NCBI GenBank assembly: GCA_031264885.1
Contig: JAISDM010000081.1
Coordinates: 1-37,603, forward strand
DNA length: 37,603 nt
Source: Peptococcaceae bacterium
GTDB taxonomy: Bacteria; Bacillota; Peptococcia; DRI-13; UBA5745
Direction of reading: 5' to 3'
Shown: positions 24,506 to 33,151 of the stretch, piece after piece
How positions within the stretch are numbered: position 1 is the first letter of the stretch
How the letters are laid out: every line of letters starts with the position of its first letter
Notes under the pieces: model-generated
Told to the model about the DNA's origin: nothing
Seen by the model: the letters and a program-made list of their open reading frames with translations, nothing else
Databases searched by the model: none
Translations under genes and position numbers: made by a program

Positions 24506-25960
24506 ATGTCTGTTGTGTATTCTTTTGAAATTGAATCTCCGTTTGACACACTGATTGTCGATGTGCGCGAAGATGGAACGGTTAGCGCGAAATGCCCCGA
24601 TATTCAAAAAATCTTCGCGAGCCTTAACGAGAACGAAAAAGAAAATCAGTCGTTCGGAACCCGGGTTTTTGGAATCACATTTAACGGGCAGAGTTATGAC
24701 AAAATCGTTTTTGTACGCAGATCGGACAAACTGACACCGCGAAAGGTTCGCCAGCGGTATGGCGCGGCAGCCAAACTCACCGGCAATCTCCACGGGGAAA
24801 ACGCCGTATATATTCCCGACGAAACGACGCCGAAAGAATGGTTCACGACGATTACGGAAGGCTTTTTGCTCGGGCAGTATAAATTCGGCAAATACGCGAA
24901 AAAGCCGCCGAAAGCGCCGGCAAAAATCGTTATAGCATTCGCGGAAAATATCCGCGCGGAAATTGAAGAAGGCAATTGGCTCGCGGAAGCGGCATATTTG
25001 GCGCGGGATTTATCTTTCGAGCCGGCGAATGTGGCGACGCCTGAGGAAATAGCCCGTCAGGCCGAATCCATCGCGGAAATTCCAGGCGTAAAAGCAGAAG
25101 TTTTTGGCAAAAATGAAATACAAGCTTTAAGGCTCGGCGCGTTTCTCGCCGTTTCGCGGGGGAGCGCGCGGGAACCAAAATTAATTACAATTGATTATGA
25201 CGGCGCGCCGCAAAGCGCGGAACGGCTCGCGCTTATCGGGAAAGGCATTTGTTTTGATTCGGGCGGTTACTGCATAAAACAATATGAAGGTATCACGTCG
25301 ATGAAAAGCGATATGGAAGGAGCGGCAGTCGTACTCGGTGCTGTTTCCGCGATTGCGAAGGCTAAACTCAAGTTTAACATTACTGTTATCGTCGCCGCTT
25401 GTGAAAATTTGATTTCGGGCGAAGCGGTTTTACCCGGCGATATCATTGAATCACGCAGCGGAACGCAAATAGAGATTGTGAACACCGACGCGGAAGGACG
25501 GCTTACGCTTGCCGACGCTTTAACTTACGCGATAGAAGAAAAAAAAGCGACGCGTCTTTTGGACATAGCTACTCTGACAGGAGCCTGCGCAATGGCGTTA
25601 GGCAGTCAATATATCGGGACATTCTCAAGTGACGAGGATTTTTATAAACTTATTGAGGAAAGTTCCCGCCTTTCGGGAGAAGATATTTGGCGTCTTCCTT
25701 TATCGGAGGAATATAAAATACTGAACCGCTCGGAAGTCGCTCATATTAAAAATGTTGGCGAGCGCGCCGCCGGCGCGATAAGCGCGGCGCTGTTCCTTCA
25801 GGAATTTACAGGCGGCTTGCCGTGGATACATCTTGATATAGCAGGCGCGTCGAGAAGCGGCAAAGACAAGGAAATTTTTGCCGTCGGCCCCACCGGCGCC
25901 GGTACGGCGCTGCTTTATAATTTAGTTAAAAATTTGGCTGAGGAGGGAACCTCGAAGTGA
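24506..25960 (+). CDS. pepA: M17 leucyl aminopeptidase
   Basis: The 484-residue enzyme has the M17 catalytic set: K246 in LIGKG, D251 in FDSGG, K258, D269 in MKSDMEGA, and D328, E330 and R332 in the signature NTDAEGRLTLADAL. These bind two metal ions and remove N-terminal amino acids from peptides. It lies 28 bp after oppF, so imported peptides are probably trimmed by this enzyme in the cytosol. Confidence 0.94.
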   Translation: MSVVYSFEIESPFDTLIVDVREDGTVSAKCPDIQKIFASLNENEKENQSFGTRVFGITFNGQSYDKIVFVRRSDKLTPRKVRQRYGAAAKLTGNLHGENAVYIPDETTPKEWFTTITEGFLLGQYKFGKYAKKPPKAPAKIVIAFAENIRAEIEEGNWLAEAAYLARDLSFEPANVATPEEIARQAESIAEIPGVKAEVFGKNEIQALRLGAFLAVSRGSAREPKLITIDYDGAPQSAERLALIGKGICFDSGGYCIKQYEGITSMKSDMEGAAVVLGAVSAIAKAKLKFNITVIVAACENLISGEAVLPGDIIESRSGTQIEIVNTDAEGRLTLADALTYAIEEKKATRLLDIATLTGACAMALGSQYIGTFSSDEDFYKLIEESSRLSGEDIWRLPLSEEYKILNRSEVAHIKNVGERAAGAISAALFLQEFTGGLPWIHLDIAGASRSGKDKEIFAVGPTGAGTALLYNLVKNLAEEGTSK

Positions 25961-27027
25961 GCAACACCCGAATCCAAAATGTCATGGATAACCTGCAAAA
26001 AATGGGCTTGACGCAACTATTGATTTCCGACATGACCGCTATTTATTATTTAACGGGACAGCGGTTTTTCCCCGGGGAACGTCTTGTCCTCCTGCATATC
26101 AGCACAGGCGGAAACACACTGTATTTGAACGAACTCAGTCAGGAAACGGAACCGATAAAAGATGTGGAAACCATTCGTTTTTCGCTTGGCGACGACGGTC
26201 TCTCCCGCGTAATAAAGGGAATCGGGAAGGGTGCTCTCGGCGTGGATAAAAATCTGCCTGCCCGGTATCTTATTCCCTTACTTCACGAAAGCGGCGCCGG
26301 CGACGTCATTGTCGCGTCCGAGGCGGTCGATCGGGCGCGGGCCCGAAAAGACATTCAGGAACAGGCGTACATGGCCGAAAGTTCCGAAATTAACGACCGC
26401 GCTATGGAACAGTTTGAAAAACTTATTCAGGAAGGCGTTACGGAACGGGGCGTTCAAGAACAGATGCGCGGGATTTATAAAGAATTAGGCGCGGACGATA
26501 TAGGATTTGGCTTCTCCGCCTTTGGAGCGAACGCCGCGGAACCGCATCACGCGAGCGACGATACGGTTCTCAAAGAAGGTGACTGCGTCGTCCTTGATGT
26601 GGGGTGTATCAAGTATGGATATTTTTCAGATATGACGCGGACTTTTTTCTATAAAAGCGTATCGGGCCGGCATCGCGAAATTTACGAAATTGTCAAGCTG
26701 GCAAACGAAACGGCCCAAAAAATCGTTCGCCCAGGAGTGCGTTTTTCCGATATAGACAGGACGGCGCGGGATATAATCGCGGCGGCGGGTTACGGCGAAT
26801 ATTTTATTCACCGGCTCGGCCATTCCATCGGATTGCAAATGCATGAATACGGTGATGTTTCGGCTTATAACGATGATCTCGTCGAGGAAGGCATGATTTT
26901 TTCCATTGAGCCGGGCATTTATCTGCCGGGGGATTTCGGCGTGAGGATAGAGGATTTGGTCTTGGCGACAGAGAACGGGGTTCGTTCGCTGAATGGGTAT
27001 TCGAAAGAATTGAAAGTGATTGATTGA
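25957..27027 (+). CDS. pepQ: M24 family Xaa-Pro peptidase
   Basis: The 356-residue protein has the creatinase-like N-domain and the pita-bread metal site: D214 and D225 (LDVGCIKYGYFSDMTRTFF), H289 (RLGHSIGL), E318 (SIEPGIYLPG) and E332 (VRIEDLVL). It cleaves bonds before or after proline; PepP or PepQ specificity is not decidable by eye. The GTG start overlaps the pepA TGA (GTGA), so it is coupled. Together with pepA it completes the peptide-use operon. Confidence 0.9.
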   Translation: MSNTRIQNVMDNLQKMGLTQLLISDMTAIYYLTGQRFFPGERLVLLHISTGGNTLYLNELSQETEPIKDVETIRFSLGDDGLSRVIKGIGKGALGVDKNLPARYLIPLLHESGAGDVIVASEAVDRARARKDIQEQAYMAESSEINDRAMEQFEKLIQEGVTERGVQEQMRGIYKELGADDIGFGFSAFGANAAEPHHASDDTVLKEGDCVVLDVGCIKYGYFSDMTRTFFYKSVSGRHREIYEIVKLANETAQKIVRPGVRFSDIDRTARDIIAAAGYGEYFIHRLGHSIGLQMHEYGDVSAYNDDLVEEGMIFSIEPGIYLPGDFGVRIEDLVLATENGVRSLNGYSKELKVID

Positions 27028-27210
27028 CGATGCGGTTTTTGTCGTTCCCGGACGGTTTCGGGCGGCAGGATGCCGCCCCTACGGTAGTATGAATGATGCG
27101 TCTGTGTGGGACGGCGTTCTGTCACCGGGCTATGGATGACGCGTCTGTGTGGGACGGCGTTCTGCCGCGGATGACGCGTCCGTCCGTAGGGGCGGCATTC
27201 TGCCGCCCGG
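27024..27210. repeat. Intergenic repeat block with palindromic GGGCGGCA elements
   Basis: Four parts are seen: copy 2 of the ttgacgatgcg repeat (27024-27056); a palindrome of the GGGCGGCAGAATGCCGCCC family at 27060-27084; two exact 24-bp direct repeats beginning gcgtctgtgtggg at 27098-27121 and 27141-27164; and an inverted palindromic copy at 27185-27210. No gene is visible. Confidence 0.75.
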
Positions 27211-27235
27211 TTTTGACAGACGCGGCGGCAGAAGA

Positions 27236-27264
27236 TTGACGGCTGCGCGTTATTGTGGCATACT
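27236..27264 (+). promoter_or_regulatory. Probable promoter of the Uma2-family gene
   Basis: TTGACG (27236-27241), 17-bp spacer, CATACT (27259-27264). AAGGAGG follows at 27279-27285, before the ATG at 27294. Confidence 0.55.
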
Positions 27265-27293
27265 CTTTTTAGGGGTCATAAGGAGGGTTGAGG

Positions 27294-27875
27294 ATGGACA
27301 ATGAGATTATCATGGGAGAGACTTTGACTGTGGATGAATTTTTGAGGATTCAAGAGTGCGCGGACTTGCATATTGAGTATGATGAGGGGTTGGTGTATAC
27401 TGTGGTACCTGTGCTCGGAGATCACGCGGATGTTCATTCGAATTTGATGTTTCTGTTCAGATTGACCGTCGGAGACCGTGGATTTAAGATTGCGTCCGAG
27501 CCCTATGGATTGAAAATAGGGGACAGTAAATATCTGCTTCCGGATATTCAGGTCATAGAAGATACGGGAGCGCTGCCTGATCTGTATTTTGACGGGACGC
27601 CCAGGATTGTGGCCGAGATACTGTCGCCGTCTACCGCGAGGAGGGATCTAAGGGATAAGCGGAACAGTTATTTGGCGTTGGGCGTGCCTGAATACTGGGT
27701 CGTGGATCCCAGGAAGAGAATTCTGGACATTCATTTATTGCAAGAGGGCAAGTATACCGTTCACAGGTTTATGGAAAGCGACGTGATTGATTGCGGCTTG
27801 ATCGGCGCGTTCGATATTCTTACAAATTATATATATACGGGTATAAAAGTAAAATGGGGTCTGGCGGACGACTGA
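27294..27875 (+). CDS. Uma2 family (DUF820) putative restriction-endonuclease-like protein
   Basis: The 193-residue protein has the Uma2 fold: the start L-T-V-D-E-F-L, then YLLPDIQVIED, VAEILSPSTARRDLRDKRNSY and VPEYWVVDP. The Asp of PDIQV, the Glu of AEIL and a nearby Lys fit a PD-(D/E)xK nuclease core. The family is very abundant in cyanobacteria and some anaerobes, and its biological role is not known. It has its own promoter and stands next to repeat DNA, which suggests accessory origin. Confidence 0.88.
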   Translation: MDNEIIMGETLTVDEFLRIQECADLHIEYDEGLVYTVVPVLGDHADVHSNLMFLFRLTVGDRGFKIASEPYGLKIGDSKYLLPDIQVIEDTGALPDLYFDGTPRIVAEILSPSTARRDLRDKRNSYLALGVPEYWVVDPRKRILDIHLLQEGKYTVHRFMESDVIDCGLIGAFDILTNYIYTGIKVKWGLADD

Positions 27876-27897
27876 CGCGGCGAATCAAATTTGGTTA

Positions 27898-27926
27898 TTG
27901 CAATCGCCTCCATCATTTGATAAAAT
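27898..27926 (+). promoter_or_regulatory. Probable promoter of rpmB
   Basis: TTGCAA (27898-27903), 17-bp spacer, TAAAAT (27921-27926). A small dyad, atcattt-gata-aaatgat (27912-27929), overlaps the -10 box. Confidence 0.55.
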
Positions 27927-27959
27927 GATTTGGTAATTAACCGATAGGAGGTGGAGCTT

Positions 27960-28151
27960 TTGTCCTTCAAATGTGATATTTGCGGAAAAGGGAAATCGGT
28001 GGGCATGCAGGTCAGCCATTCTCATATTCGAACCAAGAAGGTCTGGAAGCCTAATTTGCAGCCTGTTCACGCAATCGTCAACGGTACTCCCGTGAAGCTT
28101 CGTGTTTGTACCAGGTGTCTCCGTTCCGGCAAGGTTCAAAGGGCGGTATAG
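27960..28151 (+). CDS. rpmB: 50S ribosomal protein bL28
   Basis: The 63-residue protein has the bL28 signature with two zinc-knuckle Cys pairs, CDIC and CTRC, i.e. the zinc-binding form. It includes GKGKSVGMQVSHSHIRTKK and KPNLQPVHAIVNGTPVKLRV. The TTG at 27960 is the start, six bases after AGGAGGTG; the frame opens at an earlier GTG inside that ribosome binding site. It has its own promoter and terminator. Confidence 0.95.
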   Translation: MSFKCDICGKGKSVGMQVSHSHIRTKKVWKPNLQPVHAIVNGTPVKLRVCTRCLRSGKVQRAV

Positions 28152-28167
28152 CAAGATGAGAATCAGG

Positions 28168-28205
28168 ACAGAGATATGAGGAACTCATGTCTCTGTTTTG
28201 GTTTT
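28168..28205 (+). terminator. Intrinsic terminator of rpmB
   Basis: A 13-bp stem (one G-T pair; arms acagagatatgag and ctcatgtctctgt), a GAA loop and then TTTTGGTTTT. It lies 16 bp after the rpmB stop. Confidence 0.85.
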
Positions 28206-28219
28206 ATACTCGCGAGTAT
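28206..28219. promoter_or_regulatory. 14-bp palindrome upstream of birA
   Basis: The sequence atactcgcgagtat is a perfect dyad between the rpmB terminator and the birA start. It could be an operator, but no promoter is clear next to it. Confidence 0.3.
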
Positions 28220-28240
28220 GACGGGATTGGGGACGGAACC

Positions 28241-29035
28241 GTGGATCAATGGACGGAAGAAAGTGTAATCCGGGGCTTGAACACGCGGAAAATAGGGGTG
28301 AAATGTCTGGTTCTGGAGGAGACCGGCTCTACCAATGACCAGGCCCGGCGCCTGGCTGAGGCGGGGGCGGAGGAAGGCACGGTGGTTCTGGCGGAGAGAC
28401 AGCTTCAGGGCAGGGGACGGCTGGGGCGGCGGTGGGCCTCCCCCCAAGGGTCGGGGCTGTGGTTTTCCGTGATTCTGCGACCTGAAATTCGGCCTGAAGA
28501 AGCCGCGGGGGTCGTGTTTTTGTCGGCGGCGGCCGTTTGCGGCGCTCTGAAAGAGTTCACAAAACTTCCTTGCTTTTTGAAATGGCCTAATGATATATTA
28601 TTGGAAGGCAAAAAGATATGCGGCATTCTGGCCGAGATGAACGGAACCTCTGAGAGGATCAACCATATTGTTGTGGGTGTTGGGATCAATGTGAACCAAC
28701 GGCAGCCGGATTTCCCGGAGGAGCTTCGCGGGAAGGCCGGATCTTTGGCTATGGCGTCGGGTGTGGAATGGGATCGGATCGCCTTGCTGCGGGAGGTTCT
28801 GAGGTCCCTGGACAGAGAATATGAGGACTTCCTGAAATTTGGATTTGCCTGCGCGCTGAGCCGCTGGAGATCCCTGTGCGGGATGTTTGGGCAACAGGTG
28901 CGGATCGACTGTCAGGGAACCGTTGTCTCGGGAACCGCGCTGGATGTGGACGGTCAGGGGCGCCTGCTGGTGGAGACGCCCAACGGTGTGGAGCGGATCA
29001 GCGCCGGGGATGTATCGCTCGTAAAAGAGGCGTGA
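28241..29035 (+). CDS. birA: Biotin-[acetyl-CoA carboxylase] ligase
   Basis: The 264-residue protein has the biotin-ligase core: ETGSTNDQARRLAEAG, the biotin/AMP loop GRGRLGRRWASPQGSGLW, KWPNDILL and KICGILAEM, and a C-terminal SH3-like domain. The N-terminal helix-turn-helix of repressor-type BirA is absent, so this is a monofunctional ligase. The GTG at 28241 is chosen because earlier ATGs lie in the rpmB terminator. It stands just before the biotin-dependent decarboxylase genes and should biotinylate the carrier protein at 31470-31874. Confidence 0.92.
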   Translation: MDQWTEESVIRGLNTRKIGVKCLVLEETGSTNDQARRLAEAGAEEGTVVLAERQLQGRGRLGRRWASPQGSGLWFSVILRPEIRPEEAAGVVFLSAAAVCGALKEFTKLPCFLKWPNDILLEGKKICGILAEMNGTSERINHIVVGVGINVNQRQPDFPEELRGKAGSLAMASGVEWDRIALLREVLRSLDREYEDFLKFGFACALSRWRSLCGMFGQQVRIDCQGTVVSGTALDVDGQGRLLVETPNGVERISAGDVSLVKEA

Positions 29036-29082
29036 TATAAGAGCCGCGATGCGTAATTCGGAGATTCGCGCCTGTCAGGGAC

Positions 29083-29226
29083 GGGCGGCAGAATGCCGCC
29101 CCTACGGAAATATGCAGAATGCCGCCCCTACCCCATCCGGGTCGGGACACGGGTTCAGCCGGCGCGTATTCCGCCGCGCATCACGTGCCCGCCCCTACGG
29201 AAATATGCCGCCCCTGCGGAAATATA
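29083..29226. repeat. Palindromic GGGCGGCA repeats before mmdA
   Basis: A full palindromic copy occurs at 29083-29107 and partial copies at 29115-29131, 29189-29207 and 29208-29226; the copies at 29083, 29189 and 29208 are followed by aaatat. They fill most of the 208-bp gap and make a false N-terminal extension of the mmdA frame. Confidence 0.75.
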
Positions 29227-29243
29227 ATGAGAGGATTGAAATC

Positions 29244-30794
29244 ATGGGGGAAATCTCAAAAATTGAGATGTTGAAACAGAAGACTCAGAGGATTCAGATG
29301 GGCGGCGGCCAAGGCGCCGCCGACAGACAGCGCGCGCAAGGCAAAATGACGGCCCGGGAACGGGTGGCGAAGCTGCTGGATCCTTTGTCGTTTACGGAGT
29401 TGGATCAGTTTGTGGCGCACCGCTGCGACCGTTTTGACATGGCGGGCAAGGAGGCGCCCGGGGAAGGGGTCGTCACGGGATATGGAACCGTCGGGGGCCG
29501 TTTGGTGTTTGTTTACGCGCAGGATTTCACGGTGATCGGCGGTTCATTAGGCGAGATGCACGCCGCCAAAATCGTAAAGGTGCAGCAGATGGCTTTGAAG
29601 GCGGGCGCGCCGGTGATCGGGCTGAATGATTCCGGGGGCGCCAGAATCCAGGAGGGCGTGGACGCCTTATCCGGTTATGGCAAGATTTTTTTCAACAACA
29701 CCGTCGCTTCGGGGGTCATACCGCAGATTTCGGCGATTATGGGACCCAGCGCCGGCGGCGCGGTGTATTCGCCGGGGATCACCGATTTTATTTTTATGGT
29801 TCAAAACACATCGCGGATGTTTATCACCGGGCCCCAGGTCATCAAGGAAGCCACCGGGGAGGAAGTGACGCCGGAGGCGCTGGGGGGTTCCGGCGCTCAT
29901 TGCGCCAGAAGCGGGGTGGCGCATTTCGAGGCTCGGAACGATATGGACTGTCTGGATAAAATCAGGGAACTGCTGAGCTACCTGCCGTCCAATAATATGG
30001 AGGATCCCCCCGCGGCCGTCTGTACGGACGACAGGGCCCGGATGGATGAGGCGCTGAATACGCTTGTTCCAAATAACCCGAACAGTTCTTATGATATGCT
30101 GGAGATCATCCGGCGCGTGGCCGACGGGGGTGTTTTTTTTCAGGTACACGCTTTGTTCGCGAAAAATATACTGACGGGATTCATTCGCCTGGGGGGAAGA
30201 TCGGTGGGCGTGGTGGCCAATCAGCCGAAGCACCTGGCCGGGTGCATGGATATCGATGCCTCGGATAAGGCGGCCCGGTTTATCCGTTTCTGCGACGCCT
30301 TCAACATACCCTTGCTGACACTGGTGGATGTGCCGGGGTTTTTGCCGGGAACTCATCAGGAATACGGGGGGATCATCCGTCATGGGGCGAAGGTGCTGTA
30401 CGCCTTCTCGGAGGCGACGGTGCCCAAGGTGACCGTGGAGATCCGGAAGGCTTACGGAGGCGCTTATATTGCCATGTGCTGCAAGGAATTGGGCGCGGAT
30501 CAGGTTATGGCCTGGCCTGGCGCGGAGATTGCGGTGATGGGGGCGGAGGGCGCTTCTAAGATTATCTTCCGGAAAGAGATTGAGGCGTCGGAGGATCCGG
30601 ACAAGACCCGGGAAGCGCTGGTGGCGGATTATCATAGCCGTTTCGCCACGCCTTACGCGGCGGCTGAACGGGGTTATGTGGATATGGTGGTGGAACCTAA
30701 GGAAACCAGGCCGAGGCTCATCAACGCTTTTGAGATGCTGGCCGGCAAACGGGAGACGCGGCCCGCGAAGAAACACGGCAATATGCCGGTGTAG
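29244..30794 (+). CDS. mmdA: Methylmalonyl-CoA decarboxylase alpha subunit (carboxyltransferase)
   Basis: The 516-residue protein is a biotin-dependent carboxyltransferase of the MmdA/PccB group: GQGAADRQRAQGKMTARERV, VYAQDFTVIGGSLGEMHA, GLNDSGGARIQEGVDALSGYG and the second crotonase-like domain with PGFLPGTHQEYGGIIRHGAK and KAYGGAYIAM. It moves the carboxyl group of an acyl-CoA to biotin. The start at 29244 (MGEISKI) has GAGAGG nine bases upstream; the longer frame only reads repeat DNA. The following sodium-pump subunits point to methylmalonyl-CoA decarboxylase and not propionyl-CoA carboxylase. Succinate-to-propionate fermentation is the likely setting. Confidence 0.9.
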   Translation: MGEISKIEMLKQKTQRIQMGGGQGAADRQRAQGKMTARERVAKLLDPLSFTELDQFVAHRCDRFDMAGKEAPGEGVVTGYGTVGGRLVFVYAQDFTVIGGSLGEMHAAKIVKVQQMALKAGAPVIGLNDSGGARIQEGVDALSGYGKIFFNNTVASGVIPQISAIMGPSAGGAVYSPGITDFIFMVQNTSRMFITGPQVIKEATGEEVTPEALGGSGAHCARSGVAHFEARNDMDCLDKIRELLSYLPSNNMEDPPAAVCTDDRARMDEALNTLVPNNPNSSYDMLEIIRRVADGGVFFQVHALFAKNILTGFIRLGGRSVGVVANQPKHLAGCMDIDASDKAARFIRFCDAFNIPLLTLVDVPGFLPGTHQEYGGIIRHGAKVLYAFSEATVPKVTVEIRKAYGGAYIAMCCKELGADQVMAWPGAEIAVMGAEGASKIIFRKEIEASEDPDKTREALVADYHSRFATPYAAAERGYVDMVVEPKETRPRLINAFEMLAGKRETRPAKKHGNMPV

Positions 30795-30808
30795 AGGGAG
30801 GAACAGCC

Positions 30809-30985
30809 ATGATTGCCGCGCAAGCGAGGGAGGAAAACGTCATGACGGATTATCAGTTCAAGCAGGTGATCGTTATGATTTATCGAATCTTAGAGGCAAA
30901 TGTTCAGGCTGGGAAAAGCCCGGAAGAATTACTGAAAGTCGTTGCTCAGCTCTTAAAAGAGCCGAAGTTTGAGGAGACGGACTAA
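30809..30985 (+). CDS. Small protein in the mmd operon (unrecognised)
   Basis: A 58-codon frame lies between mmdA and mmdD, with GGGAGGAA before its ATG. An alternative start at 30842 (MTDYQFKQVI) has GAGGGAGGAAAA upstream and may be the true one, giving 47 residues. It is helical and amphipathic, without Cys or a membrane segment; the core is IVMIYRILEANVQAGKSPEE followed by LLKVVAQLLKE. I do not recognise the family. By position it could be an accessory subunit, as the Veillonella enzyme has a small epsilon chain, but no similarity is claimed. Confidence 0.6.
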   Translation: MIAAQAREENVMTDYQFKQVIVMIYRILEANVQAGKSPEELLKVVAQLLKEPKFEETD

Positions 30986-31009
30986 AAAGGGCCGATGCGT
31001 AAGGGGGAA

Positions 31010-31438
31010 ATGAACGTGGTCGATGTGTTGGGGGTAGGCGGAACTCTGCAGTATGGATTCCAGGTGGCGGTGATCGGCATGGTCGTCGTGTTTGTCGGGC
31101 TGATTATTTTGATCGCGATGATCTATGTGATGGGCGCGGTATTGAAGTTGTTCGCCTCCGGCGATCAAGACGGGGAGACGGGCAGGGAGACGGAGCCGGC
31201 CGCCGCGGATCAGGAGCCCGGCCGGGATCCGGACGAATTGGTGGCTGTGATCGCCGCCGCGGTGGCGGCGTCGGGACCCGAGAGCGAGGATGAGACCGTG
31301 GCGGCCATCGCGGCGGTGCTGGCCGTGCTGGAGCAGGAGGGGCAGTCCCAGGTTCCCGTGATGTCCCGCGCGGGCGGCGACGCGTCTTCCGCGTGGAGCG
31401 TGATAGGCCGTATTGAAACCCAAGGGATTCGTTCATAA
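31010..31438 (+). CDS. mmdD: Sodium-pump decarboxylase gamma/delta subunit (OadG/MmdD family)
   Basis: The 142-residue protein has a single N-terminal membrane helix (VAVIGMVVVFVGLIILIAMI), an acidic Gly/Glu-rich linker and the repeated DELVAVIAAAVAA segment. It ends with the SSAWSVIGRIE motif of OadG/MmdD proteins. It links the carboxyltransferase and the biotin carrier to the membrane pump. Start choice is open: ATG 30995, ATG 31010 or GTG 31016; AAGGGGG fits GTG best. Confidence 0.85.
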   Translation: MNVVDVLGVGGTLQYGFQVAVIGMVVVFVGLIILIAMIYVMGAVLKLFASGDQDGETGRETEPAAADQEPGRDPDELVAVIAAAVAASGPESEDETVAAIAAVLAVLEQEGQSQVPVMSRAGGDASSAWSVIGRIETQGIRS

Positions 31439-31469
31439 AAAAAACCAATAAAAAAAGGAGCGTATGAAA

Positions 31470-31874
31470 ATGAGAAAATTTCAGGTAACCGTTAATGGGA
31501 AGCTTTATGACGTAGGCGTTTTGGAGGTAGGCGAAACGGCGCCCGCACAGATAGTGGTCCCGGCGCCCGCCCAGGCGGCTCCGGCCCCGGCGCCCGCGCC
31601 GCAGGCAGCGGCTGCTCCCGCTCCCGCGCAGCAGACCGCGTCCGCCGCGCCTATTGACGCCAAAGAGGTCATCAGCGCCCCTATGCCCGGCAAGATCCTT
31701 TCCATCAAGGTGAAGGTGGGCCAGACGGTGAAATCGGGGGATTTGATATTGATTCTGGAAGCGATGAAGATGGAAAACGAGATCTTTTGCGGAGAAAGCG
31801 GAGTCGTTAAAGAAATCAGGATCAAGGAAAGCGATTCGGTGAATCCGGGAGATGTGCTGGTGGCCATCGGCTGA
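31470..31874 (+). CDS. mmdC: Biotin carboxyl carrier protein of the decarboxylase
   Basis: The 134-residue protein has an N-terminal VTVNGKLYDVGV segment, an Ala/Pro-rich flexible linker (about 25-60) and a biotinyl domain with EAMKMEN, biotinyl Lys100. It carries CO2 from MmdA to the membrane subunit MmdB. The ATG at 31470 lies nine bases after AAGGAG; the ATG at 31464 is only three bases away from it. Confidence 0.93.
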   Translation: MRKFQVTVNGKLYDVGVLEVGETAPAQIVVPAPAQAAPAPAPAPQAAAAPAPAQQTASAAPIDAKEVISAPMPGKILSIKVKVGQTVKSGDLILILEAMKMENEIFCGESGVVKEIRIKESDSVNPGDVLVAIG

Positions 31875-31892
31875 TAAGAGAGGAAGTCGTTT

Positions 31893-33140
31893 ATGGATAT
31901 CAATTTTGTCGAGGCGCTGAAAGGACTGGCCTTGAGCACCGGATTTGCCATGATCACATGGCAGCAGCTGGTGATGCTGGGGATTTCTTTTATATTGCTG
32001 TACTTGGCGCTCGTGAAACAGTTTGAGCCCCTTCTGCTTTTGCCCATTGCTTTCGGGATGCTGTTGGTGAATCTGCCCATGGCCATGGGCAGCGGTCTGA
32101 TGGATGGGCCCGTGAGCACCCTGCGGATGATGAACAGTCCTTTGGAACTGGCCAACGGAGAGCATCTGTTTGAGTTGACGGACGGGCTGAATTCCCTGTA
32201 TTTAGGGTTAAAAACCCAGGTCGGGGGGCTGTTCTATTATCTGTACCAAGGGGTCAAGCTGGGCATCTATCCGCCTTTGATCTTCATGGGCGTGGGCGCC
32301 ATGACGGATTTCGGGCCGCTGATCGCGAATCCAAAGACATTCCTGCTGGGCGCGGCGGCGCAATTGGGCATTTTTTTCGTATTCATCGTGGCGCTGCTCT
32401 TGGACTTTGACGTGAGGGAAGCGGCTTCCACCGCCATCATCGGAGGGGCGGACGGCCCTACGGCGCTCTACCTGACGGCCAAACTGGCGCCGCATCTTCT
32501 GGGGCCCATCGCCATCGCGGCTTATTCCTATATGGCCCTGGTGCCCATCATCCAGCCGCCCATCATGCGGCTTCTGACCACTAAGGAAATGCGCATGGTG
32601 CAGATGGATCAGATGCGTGAGGTCAGCAAAACGGAAAAGATCATCTTCCCCATCGCGGTAACCGTCATCGTGGTGCTGCTGCTGCCGGACGCCGCGCCTT
32701 TGATCGGGATGCTGATGCTGGGCAATCTGTTCAGGGAATCCGGGGTGGTCGCCCGTTTGTCGGACACGGTCCAAAACGCGCTGATCAATATTATAACCAT
32801 CTTCCTGGGTGTGACTGTGGGCGCCACAGCTTCGGCGGAAACATTTCTGGATCCGAAGACGCTGAAAATCATCATCATGGGTTTGGTGGCCTTCGGCGTA
32901 GGCACGGCCGGGGGCGTTCTGCTGGGCGTGGCGATGTATTACGCCACAGGCAAAAAGGTCAATCCCTTGATCGGATCCGCGGGTGTGTCGGCGGTTCCTA
33001 TGGCGGCGCGGGTTTCGCAGATCGTGGGACAGAAAGACAATCCGAAGAACTTTCTTCTGATGCACGCCATGGGGCCCAATGTAGCCGGGGTGATCGGATC
33101 GGCGGTGGCGGCCGGCGTTTTGTTGAATTTGTTTAAATAA
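31893..33140 (+). CDS. mmdB: Sodium-translocating decarboxylase beta subunit
   Basis: The 415-residue membrane protein matches OadB/MmdB/GcdB: GVGAMTDFGPLIANPKT, the Na+/proton-site motif IIGGADGPTALYLT, VPIIQPPIMRLLTT and the late LMHAMGPNVAGVIGSAVAAG. It decarboxylates carboxybiotin and exports Na+. AGAGGAAG precedes ATG by about ten bases. It completes the mmd set and is followed 11 bp later by recG. Confidence 0.95.
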   Translation: MDINFVEALKGLALSTGFAMITWQQLVMLGISFILLYLALVKQFEPLLLLPIAFGMLLVNLPMAMGSGLMDGPVSTLRMMNSPLELANGEHLFELTDGLNSLYLGLKTQVGGLFYYLYQGVKLGIYPPLIFMGVGAMTDFGPLIANPKTFLLGAAAQLGIFFVFIVALLLDFDVREAASTAIIGGADGPTALYLTAKLAPHLLGPIAIAAYSYMALVPIIQPPIMRLLTTKEMRMVQMDQMREVSKTEKIIFPIAVTVIVVLLLPDAAPLIGMLMLGNLFRESGVVARLSDTVQNALINIITIFLGVTVGATASAETFLDPKTLKIIIMGLVAFGVGTAGGVLLGVAMYYATGKKVNPLIGSAGVSAVPMAARVSQIVGQKDNPKNFLLMHAMGPNVAGVIGSAVAAGVLLNLFK

Positions 33141-33151
33141 GGTGATGCGTC

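Noticed and set aside
28187..28240. ATG at 28187 as birA start
   Set aside because: It lies within the rpmB terminator stem; GTG 28241 has an upstream purine-rich site and gives the normal monofunctional ligase length.
29049..29243. N-terminal extension of MmdA
   Set aside because: It only translates the GGGCGGCA repeats; family homology and ribosome binding site start at 29244.
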